Shown here piece by piece: positions 56,901 to 64,000 of a DNA stretch of 64,000 nt; positions within the stretch are counted from its first letter, which is position 1, and every line of letters starts with the position of its first letter. The DNA is taken from contig OX335651.1 of NCBI GenBank assembly GCA_946894095.1, positions 2,564,501 to 2,628,500 of the forward strand. Direction: 5' to 3'. Source of the DNA: Incurvaria masculella (Eukaryota > Arthropoda > Insecta > Lepidoptera > Incurvariidae). The position numbers and the translations under genes were made by a program. Below the pieces are notes generated by a model. It had not been told where the DNA came from. It saw nothing but the letters and a program-made list of their open reading frames with translations, and ran no database searches.

Positions 56901-59113
56901 AATATACATATTTTTCTAGCTGACTTTTGTCTGCTGACACCTTCTTCTACATAATTATTTTGAAGTATCAATAAATAGTGCACAATATCAAATCTTAGGT
57001 TACTTTTCTTTTTGTTGCTACCTGTATATTTTGTCCCATTATCGGGTTGATTGGAAGATATTGACTTTAGGCAATAAGTCCGCCCTTGCATGTACCATTG
57101 TGTATGGAAGCAATAAAGAATATTATTATTATTATTATTATTATTAGATATAGATAATCAAGTGACTTTATAGCTGTTACGGGGAGAGTAATTGTATGAT
57201 ACTTACGGACCCATCTTAAATTACTCTTCAATTTTTTTTTTATCTGCTAACAATGCTTTAATTTATGTGTCTTTGTATTTCTCAAATACTTCAGTCGTGA
57301 CTTCACAAAACCACAATCATTGTATTGCGTTTTTAACGTTTGCAGGGACTTACATTTGAAAGAAACCTACTGTGGACTGACGTGAGCAGGTTGATCGACA
57401 ACGTTTGTCCAACCACAACCTTCAACAATTCGGAGGGGATGTTCTGTGCCGGCTCTTCCGTGGATGATGTCTGCTTGGTCAGTGACATAAGCATCAATTT
57501 GAACTATAAGACTAATATTTGTTTATGTAATTGGACATAGATGGATAATTTCACCGTCATGATATTAGTCCAATACACCGCATTCCCAACTTTGGCAAGC
57601 CATACCAGGACTTTCCTTGCTAAGCACGGCTGTATTAAACTAAATGGAAAACACAGACATTTTTTAGTTGCCTCGTCGACCATCTTTTCATCCAATGCGA
57701 TGGTAACAACACTCCACTACTGAGTAGAGGAAGGGGTTCTACACTTTTACATAGTTTCCTAACCCTGGAATAGCTCTCTTGGTGACGAAATGCACTTATC
57801 GGGGCAGGGTGCGGACTCATGACCTCTGGTATGGAAGGCAGACTCCATAAATCTGTAAATCCAAGGACGATTCAGTCTCGACAGCGTTTTTGAGTCTGGT
57901 GGCCAATTTGAGACCTCTTATTCGGGCAAAGGCGTACTCACACCTTTATGGACACACCCTCACCCACCATCACACACCCTCCCTACTTTTAACACCTTCA
58001 CACACCCTCACACCCCTTCCACACAACATCATTTGCTTGCTGAAAAACAGCAGCCAGTATAGTTAGACCACAGAATGTTAGACTAGCAAGCATTGACTAG
58101 CATTTAGCATACAAGACGACATGAACTATTTACATTGTTAACCTTTGATTTAATCAAAGTTCTTAACATAGTCTTAATTTTAATAAATATGTAAATAGAA
58201 TAAGTTATGTTGTATAAAACAATAAATAATTTTAATTTGAGTTTAAGAGTTTGAGTTTGAATGTCAAAGTGAAATAGAAAATACCGGGATAGAGCCCTCT
58301 TAGACTAGGAGGTGGCGACCAAAATGGTAACGATAACGTAAATGGCTGAAACTGGGTTCACAGGATAAAGACCAACCCTCTGAAGCTAAATGTGTCAGTC
58401 TGCCTGTACCAAGTGGTTGCGTTTCCTAGATAAGGCGCCTGAAAAAGTAGTTATGGTGACCAAAAATATATATGACAAGGGAAATGGCTGCAAATAATGA
58501 AGCATGAAAGTATCAGTACATACTTGCTTAGCCAGACCAAAACTGAACAAAGCTTTGGTTGCATTTGGTAGTTATAGGCGATTTAGGTTGCAGATCCAAC
58601 TTGCGGTATATTTAAGTATTTAACTAAAAAACTGACTGGTTATTGTTGTATAATTAATAGGTATCAATGTTTCTAGACAATCAGTATATTCATCAGCAGG
58701 TACATACCAACATATATTGTATATAGTCAATCTAGATAACGCAACCATTTGGCACAGGCAGACCGACATATTTAGCATCAGATGGTTGGTCTCTAACATG
58801 TGAACCCAGATTCAGCTATTTACCTTATCGTGACCAAAAATGTCGTGACCTCCCGGAATATCTTTTTTCTTTCTTTATTCTGTGTCTACATGCACAGGGC
58901 GACACGGGCGCGCCTCTGGCGTGCGGCGGACAACTGGCCGGGCTGGCGGTGGCGCCGGGCTGCGGCGACGCCAGCTTCTACACCGACCTGGCGCTGCACA
59001 ACGCGTGGATCGCCAACGTGATCAACGGCGCGATGGCACCGACGACGCCGGCACTGCTCAGTATCGCCGCGGCCGCAGCTGCGCTGATCGCGCGCCGAAT
59101 TCAATCGCCATGA
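47839..59113 (+). CDS. SPH-C: diverged serine protease homolog lacking the whole catalytic triad, 7 exons
   Basis: Exons 47839-47917 (tentative), 49661-49740, 52535-52656, 54413-54560, 56031-56138, 57346-57477 and 58898-59113 join in frame to about 294 residues with the same intron phases (1,0,2,0,0,0) as SPH-A and SPH-B. Activation site QR38-IIGG. His57 is Ser (TAASC, Ser84), Asp102 is Gly (NG138LAIL against NDIALL) and Ser195 is Thr (GDT226GAP). Asp194 and Asp189 are kept (DVCLGDT). Eight core cysteines are present plus an extra one (Cys62). The C-terminus is a hydrophobic stretch ALLSIAAAAAALIA followed by RRIQSP, which fits a single membrane anchor with basic residues on the inside, or a GPI signal. 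Opposite orientation to SPH-A and SPH-B. Function unknown; a non-enzymatic role is expected. Confidence 0.85.
48105..49420 (-). mobile_element. SINE split by a foldback transposon, SPH-C intron 1
   Basis: SINE body parts at 48105-48300 and 49145-49420 are contiguous in other copies; the foldback element 48328-49137 lies between. The left part also has a hairpin GTTTTCGTTTCCTCC / GGAGGAAACGAAAA. Confidence 0.7.
48328..49137. mobile_element. Foldback transposon with about 290-bp arms, SPH-C intron 1
   Basis: Starts GATAATTCTAAAGTCGCTGA and ends TCAGCGACTTTAGAATTATC; arms stay paired to about 48620 and 48850. Centre 230 bp, AT-rich, no ORF. Confidence 0.8.
49661..49740 (+). CDS. SPH-C exon 2 (activation site)
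   Basis: 80 nt between TTTTCAG and GTAAGT, phase 1 in and 0 out. Encodes SQNTQRIIGGTAATNGQF, a clear S1A activation site aligned with RIVGG of SPH-A. Confidence 0.9.
49893..50167 (+). mobile_element. (GTCY)n element in SPH-C intron 2
   Basis: AGGGTTCCGTACCCAAAGGG to GTGCGAGTCC and TTGGCCGG. Confidence 0.73.
50715..50925. mobile_element. Short MITE in SPH-C intron 2
   Basis: AAACTTTACCACCAGGTGGC pairs imperfectly with GCCATCTGGTGGTAAGGCTT, and ACATACAACTATGCCA with TGGCATAGTTTTATGT. Confidence 0.62.
51060..51240. repeat. Short inverted-repeat element in SPH-C intron 2
   Basis: CCTAAGCCTGGTTTTCACCAAGTGCTGAT at left pairs in part with ATCAGTACTTGGTGGAAGAG at right. Rest of the intron to 52534 has nothing recognised. 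Confidence 0.5.
52535..52656 (+). CDS. SPH-C exon 3 (degenerate His57 region)
   Basis: 122 nt between TATTAG and GTAAGT, phase 0 in and 2 out. Encodes HGHVCGGALISDSHVI then TAASC, again with Ser in the catalytic His position. Confidence 0.93.
52696..52979. mobile_element. MITE just downstream of SPH-C exon 3
   Basis: CTAAATTGGCGTTTACGGCA and TTGCCGTAAGCGCCAATTTAG are inverted ends; internal blocks GTCAxAxTCAAACTCGAACTT repeat directly. Confidence 0.68.
53090..53760 (+). mobile_element. 5S-headed SINE (53385-53760) behind an older SINE relic
   Basis: 53385-53480 reads CCTCAATGGCCCAGTGGCGC, CCGAAGTTAAGCAACGCTGG, TTGGATGGGTGACC, then body to a poly-A tail at 53757. 53090-53384 is a diverged relic of the same type. 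Confidence 0.72.
53767..54063 (-). mobile_element. (GTCY)n element abutting the SINE tail, SPH-C intron 3
   Basis: CCGGCCAAGTGCGAGTCGGA to CCCTTTGGGTACGGAACCCT; starts directly at the A tail of the preceding SINE. Confidence 0.76.
54413..54560 (+). CDS. SPH-C exon 4 (lost Asp102 region)
   Basis: 148 nt between CTTCAG and GTGATT, phase 2 in and 0 out. Encodes VHVGNVDLDDMES and VHPAFDPDTLANGLAILQ. The Asp of the family NDIAL motif is Gly. Confidence 0.92.
55565..55940 (+). mobile_element. TTAA MITE family 2, copy 3, SPH-C intron 4
   Basis: TTAAGAACGGCCCGTAAGC to TTACGGGCCGACCTTAA; ends 90 bp before exon 5. Confidence 0.74.
56031..56138 (+). CDS. SPH-C exon 5 (Cys136 / GWG region)
   Basis: 108 nt between TTGGCAG and GTTCAT (a weak donor), phase 0. 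Encodes LAEAVGEYGAPAQV and LCNVTGWGIASAE. GC-rich; a TTAA MITE ends 90 bp upstream. Confidence 0.88.
56655..57146 (+). pseudogene. LINE RT end (56655-56772) and separate LINE tail (57040-57146), SPH-C intron 5
   Basis: The first encodes LWNQLPLEIRSSASLDIFKK then stop; the second has GGTTGATTGGAAGATATTGA, AATAAAG and an ATT microsatellite. Confidence 0.6.
57346..57477 (+). CDS. SPH-C exon 6 (Cys168-Cys191 region)
   Basis: 132 nt between TTGCAG and GTCAGT, phase 0. Encodes NVCPTTTFNNSEG, MFCAGSS and VDDVCL, including Asp at position 189 as in trypsins. A minus-strand SINE fragment follows 40 bp downstream. Confidence 0.91.
57519..57860 (-). mobile_element. SINE, diverged, SPH-C intron 6
   Basis: Minus-strand body with the usual CATCCAATGCGATGGTA landmark; head decayed. 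Confidence 0.6.
57943..58025 (+). repeat. CACACCCT-rich low-complexity tract
   Basis: Irregular repeats of ACACCCTC and CACCTTCAC in SPH-C intron 6. Confidence 0.6.
58303..58860 (+). mobile_element. Long-TIR transposon, copy 2, next to SPH-C exon 7
   Basis: Same element and orientation as 46853-47410, roughly 85-90 percent similar by eye. Its right end is 37 bp from exon 7. Confidence 0.78.
58898..59113 (+). CDS. SPH-C exon 7 (degenerate Ser195 region and anchor)
   Basis: 216 nt including TGA. Opens GDTGAPLACGGQLAGLAV, ends with LHNAWIANVINGAM, a Pro/Thr spacer and the Ala-rich hydrophobic tail. Very GC-rich. The right end of a long-TIR transposon lies 37 bp before the acceptor and contributes the DNA next to its pyrimidine tract. 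Confidence 0.92.
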   Translation, partial: GDTGAPLACGGQLAGLAVAPGCGDASFYTDLALHNAWIANVINGAMAPTTPALLSIAAAAAALIARRIQSP

Positions 59114-59787
59114 TGGCTTCTATGATATCTATCATACTGACACAAGTAGCCAATATTGCAATGTGTTTGGTGAAATCGATCGAATTGCAGAAATATAATT
59201 ATTGAATAATTGCAGTGTACATCATTTGCTGATCTCACTGGCAGTGGACCCTCAGGGCATTATGACGTAATGGCTTCCATTAGCGGCAGATTCTGGGACT
59301 TATTTCGAAATTCCAAATTCAAATGTAACACTAATTAAGATGTATCATGATATATTTGTCATTCCAACGCAACATGATAATTATGCACCAAAATAGCGTC
59401 AAAAATACTTTCCTTTCCATGAAATTTGTAATATAAACAGATAAATCATAAAAAAAGTAGACCATACTGGCGGTGCTCAGGCGAGACGTGAACTACATGA
59501 GAAGGTTTGAGACATCTCACAGGCCCAACGACAAACTCCCGCTGATTCTGCTAAAATACCTCAAGACGTGATCGAATATGACAAACTGGCCGCTGAGGCG
59601 ACGAGCGCATTTTTTTCAGCGCCCAGATAGAAAATAGTCGCACTGCTGGTTTTGTGGCAGTCTTCAATTTTGATTATAAACTTGAAACTTCGTCAAATTA
59701 TCGAATCCCAGCGTCGTAATCATAGAGCATGTATGAAAATATGTATGTCAGTAGATAAAGCAAAAGAGGTGTGCTATGATCGTACAA

Positions 59788-59995
59788 TTTGTTGTTATAG
59801 CGGCAAAACACATACACATTCTGTGAAAATTTCAGCTGCCTACCTGTTACGGTTCATGAGATACAGCCCTGTGACAGACGGACGGAGGGACGGACGGACA
59901 GACGGACAGATGGACGGACGGACGGACGGACGGATGGATGGACAGCGGAGGCTTAGTAATAAAAACCGTACCCAAAGGGTGAAAACGGAACCCTA
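59788..59995 (-). mobile_element. (GTCY)n element, truncated
   Basis: Starts inside the family at TTGTTGTTATAGCGGCAAAA and runs to the AGGGTTCC-side end; long GGAC/GGAT tract at 59879-59945. Confidence 0.68.
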
Positions 59996-61223
59996 ATATT
60001 GATTTAAAAAACGAGCCCCGTAGAATTTTTGAAAAACAATTTAAAGTTCCAGATAACTATCTTTTTGCTTCACGCAAAACTGTTTCGCCAAAGTGAAAAA
60101 ACTGAAAAAGTTTGTTCCGCAAGAATTCAGTGATGCATAATATCACGCATTTTTACTTTATAGTAAGCGCAAGCAAATGCTACCTGTTTCTACCTACGTT
60201 GACCAAAGATTATTAACTTATTTTCTTTGGAGGCTAATTTCACCCGAAATAGTGGGCCATTAATAAAAAAAAATAGCAAAAAACCGACTTCAAAGAAAAA
60301 GCACTAAAAAGTAAAAAAAAAATCGTTTTTTTTTATAATTTGTTTAGTGAATCTGAAGTACACTAACTAATTTGTACATGTCGTGTCCAATAAAACAATA
60401 ATCATCGAAATCGGTTGGCGTTATATTGAGTTCTGAGAAAGTTCTGAGGTAATAACATAAAAAACAGATACAGACGAATTGAGAACCTACTCCTTTTTTG
60501 AAGTCGGTTAAAAATAGTAAATAGTGATGCAACTAAGATAGAAATACAGGTACAAAAATAAAGCAAGCACGGATCAATTTTGAATTTTATTGAAATTTGC
60601 TTCACTTTAATTCTCCATATAAATTAATATCATTTTTGATTCGCGTTTACCTTGTTTCTAGATATATGTTTATGGTTTTGCACATAAACAAATCACAAAA
60701 ATATGTTTGATGGCCCAGACCAATGAAAAAAGAGATAATTTTGTCTGTGTCACCTATTTGAAATTTTTCGCAGGAAAAGATTCCCAAATCACTATTAATA
60801 ACATCTCCAAACGAGGATTCCAATACATAAAATTCGCCCCGCCCTCCGGTCTCCTTATAATTTATCGTTGTGGGTTTATTCTGTACGACGTCTGTCAGCA
60901 AAAATTAGGATTTTTGTCAGGCGGAACGTTTCAAGTACGGCGAATTTCCTCCGAGGCGATGCGATTTGGGAATAGAATTAGGTGTCGATAGCTCGTCCTA
61001 CGCAATTCCATTTCTTCTTATGAGGAATCCGTTAAGGCTCTTTCAGACCTCAACTCACGGCGTTGTGATTGTGATTGTATTTGTATTGTTATTTTCGTTC
61101 CTAACAGGTTTTCAAAATACAATAAAAATACGTATACGTCGATGGGGGAGGAAAAAGTTTTGATGTTCTAGAATCACTACAATACACTTCGATTAAATTA
61201 TTTTATTTCATTTCATTATTTTT
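59996..61223. other. Spacer with dispersed repeat
   Basis: 60285-60515 (minus) is the ACCGACTTC-type repeat. 60700-61000 has open frames on both strands but no recognisable domain. Confidence 0.45.
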
Positions 61224-61445
61224 TAAGCGACCTGACATGGATGGCTAATACCACACAACTACCGTTATGATATTGGCCCAATGCACCATATTCCCGAAGG
61301 AATTTGGTGCCATGCCAGGACCTTCCCTTTATGAGCACGGCTACATTGAACTGGATGGAAAACACGGACAATTTTTCATTGCCGCTTCGACCATCTTTTC
61401 ATCCAATGCGATGGTACCAACCCGGGCGGGCTTAAACCCTACCGC
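61224..61445 (-). mobile_element. SINE 3' part
   Basis: Body from CGACCTGACATGGATGGCTA to the GGGCGGGCTTAAACCCTACC landmark; head missing, joined to unrelated DNA. Confidence 0.7.
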
Positions 61446-62034
61446 GGATTCGATCAACTCCGTGAAGAAGAACTCGCAAAGAAGCTTCACTGGTCTATAA
61501 GTAATCATGACTTGACTCGTCCACTTTGCTTTTTGAGTTTGCTCCTCACCAATGTATATAATGTTCTTATAATAATGTTCTTTGTGAGCAGTAGTAATCA
61601 ATCAATCACTGTAAACTAGTTTGTAAGTATCACTGGAAAAAATAATAATACAATGACCAACCTGACGAAGTTTCTTGTCGGCTCTTCTTCGCCAGAAGTA
61701 ATCGAACCGACAGGAACAAAAAAAATGACGAATTCGAGTGTGTAATATACATCTAATGGAGGAAATAAAGAAACTGAAACTGAAACTGAATAAAACACTT
61801 ATGGTAACTAGAGGAAATGTCTAATTGGCTTTATTTTAAAGTAATTTTAATTTTTAAAATTGTACTAAATATGTAAGCTGTTGATTTCCCAAATAAAATA
61901 AAAACAATTAAAATAAATCATACGATTTGAATATAAATAATTACCCAACAAATGAATAGTTCAGCGACCTCACATACATTAACACGGCCACTGAAGCAGA
62001 CTGAAGTCAATGTTCCATCAAGCGACAAGAGCAG

Positions 62035-62235
62035 CCCGCGCGAGGTGACGTCACACGCTGTCGACACGGCGAGAGATGTTCCGGGCGCCCCCAGCACCGC
62101 GCGTCACGTCGCCGGCACGGCAGCGCGCCCCGGCTCGGACAAATACGGCGGTGATGGATCGGACGCGCTCTGTGCGGCGGGCGGCGACTGCGGGTGGGCG
62201 GGGAGTCGGTGTCGCCATTTCACAATGTGTTCTAT
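62035..62235. other. GC- and CpG-rich block
   Basis: About 200 bp with dense CG (GCGCGTCACGTCGCCGGCAC and neighbours) between AT-rich flanks. A minus-strand frame with ATG at about 62236 is open through it, but no domain or splice partner is visible. Could be a CpG-rich promoter or first exon of a gene outside the window. Confidence 0.4.
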
Positions 62236-62510
62236 CAAACACAAATTTTTTTTTACGAAACACACTATTTGTCATCGATTGGCCTTTTGTGAGGCTTTCA
62301 TGTAGGTAACTTGTAAGTAAAATGGCAAGTAACTTGAAAATTTTTTAACAGACTTCAAAAAAGGAGGAGGTTATCAATTCGTCCGTATGTTTTTTTTTTG
62401 GAGAACCGATTTTGATGATTATTTTTTTAAATGATAGCTGCCTGCCTGGCTGAACCGATTTTGATGATTATTTTTTTAAATCATAGCTTGAGACAACCGC
62501 CTCAAATATA

Positions 62511-63894
62511 TTTGTTAAAATACTACGTATGCATATGTATATGGTAGGGCCGCAGCGGGCTTCGTAGCACTCAAGGACAATTGCGTCGTCCCTCCTATAG
62601 AAAGCGGTAATTTACGATTTCCGGGTGTTTTTGGGGGCTGCGCGAGCGCGGGATTTTGGCATTCGAGTTCGGACAGCGGTGCAGCGCGCAACGGTGACGC
62701 ACGCTATCGGCGGGAAACGCAAATTTTCTCAACCTTGAATGTATTCTGATATTCGATCAGTGGTGGAGTGAACTGTGATAATGCTAGGAAATGAACTGTG
62801 ACCATGCTAGGGAGTGAATAGATTAATTATAGGGTTGTGATATGAAAGACTGGTTCCTGAGGACATCTATAACTGTACGAGGTGGCGGGATCGTGTTGCA
62901 AGCAGATTGCAGAGGATGAGTGCTCTCTTCGTTACACTGTTTATTACTTGATTGATATCATTGATGTAACCGGATAAATTACCGTCGCGCGTTGACGTAA
63001 TAAGGTGCTTAATTAGGTGCATTCGCGTGACGCTCTAAATTTCGGTACGGAATTTGAATTTCGATTACGGACGGTTTTGACGGAGTTTTACTGAGCGGCT
63101 GGTAGAATTTCCCGCAGCCCTACATAATTTATACGATTTTCCAGAGTGGTTGTGTATGATTTTCCCACGGCCTTGTACGTTGGGGATTGATTCCGCCAAT
63201 TTTCCAGTGAAGTCATCAGGACAAATTCCCTTTACGTTTTTGTAAGCAACGGCAAATGTGTTCACGAGAGAACGCGGACTCGCGCTGAATGTGTTTTCCC
63301 GCGCTTACGAGAATAATTCTAGTACCTAAGTTAGCATAAGGTCTTGCTTTGTATAACTATGTAGGCTTGTAGCTAGTGTCAGGAAGTCAAAATGTCTTAG
63401 ACCTAAGATAGCTGACATGACTCGGCCGATGACAGACATGACATTAGGCGCCTGCCCATAGTCTCTCGCCTCTACGTGGCGGCAGGTAGAAACGTCCATT
63501 CTAAATTGATATATTCTTGTACTCCAAATTTCATTCAATTTATATCCATTCAAGCACACTGAAGAAGTCTAACAGATGGAATGGCGGCCAAGGAGTGACC
63601 ATTAGTTCAAATCTCCGTGGCCCATAGCTTACTAGACGATCACATGTTTATAACTTTGGCTAATTCCAGATATTAGTTAATTAAGTAGCAGCACTAGACT
63701 TTTTTAAGTATGGGCTATGTGAGAATTGATATAAGTTAGCTAGCAGACAGGTTGATTAGTAAGATAAATAAGTAGGATAGTGATAAGGTCGTCTCAAGCT
63801 AGTGCTTCCCAAGTGGTCCCATTTTAATTTAGTTAAGTTCTGACAATGATATCCATGAGAAAATCATAAAAGTCTTAAATTTGTATTAAGATGT
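62511..63894. other. Spacer
   Basis: No gene, RNA or repeat partner recognised; small open frames only. Confidence 0.45.
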
Positions 63895-64000
63895 GCGCGA
63901 CAAATGGACGAATAACTCAATATAACGCCAACCGATTTCGGTGATTCTTTTTTTATTGGAAAGGACGTGTACAAATTAGTAAGTGTACTTCAGATTCACT

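Noticed and set aside
58800..59205. Plus-strand open frames 58800-59021 and 58882-59205
   Set aside because: Out of frame with the protease homology; shadows of SPH-C exon 7 and transposon DNA.

Overview
The window looks like nuclear DNA of a moth or butterfly (Lepidoptera). The evidence is AT-rich spacer, short exons with GT-AG introns, and repeats typical of lepidopteran genomes: short elements with a (GTCY)n core, SINE bodies with tRNA-like or 5S-like heads, TTAA-flanked MITEs, and LINE 3' tails. The species cannot be named from the sequence. No prokaryotic gene, CRISPR array or functional RNA gene was found.

The genes are three related serine protease homologs, read by joining exons by hand. 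SPH-A (minus, 22456-32689, 311 aa) and SPH-B (minus, 36669-43761, 331 aa) are tandem copies with the same seven-exon structure. SPH-C (plus, about 47839-59113, about 294 aa) is a more diverged relative with the same intron phases, pointing away from SPH-B. A lone duplicate of the first exon and promoter of the A/B type lies at 44737-44788. All three proteins have a signal peptide, an Arg-Ile activation site and the chymotrypsin fold cysteines. In all three the catalytic His57 is replaced by Ser and Ser195 by Thr; SPH-C also lacks Asp102. All three end in a small-residue hydrophobic tail. They are best described as secreted or membrane-tethered pseudoproteases. A conserved promoter block (tandem GATA, then TATA) precedes SPH-A and SPH-B.

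Layout: 1-22 kb is repeat-dominated (LINE remnants, piggyBac-like TTAA MITEs, SINEs and a symmetric nest of inverted repeats at 10.0-13.3 kb). 22.4-32.7 kb is SPH-A, whose introns hold a striking foldback element with many ATTATACG motifs and a chain of four MITEs. 32.7-36.6 kb is spacer with LINE and MITE debris. 36.7-43.8 kb is SPH-B. 44.7 kb is the orphan first exon. 46-59 kb is SPH-C, with two copies of one long-TIR transposon, the second ending 37 bp before the last exon. 59-64 kb is spacer with repeats and one GC/CpG-rich block near 62.1 kb.

Exon coordinates for SPH-A and SPH-B are supported by splice sites, phase and mutual homology, so confidence is high. The first exon of SPH-C is tentative. 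Repeat class names are inferred from structure alone; no database search was possible.
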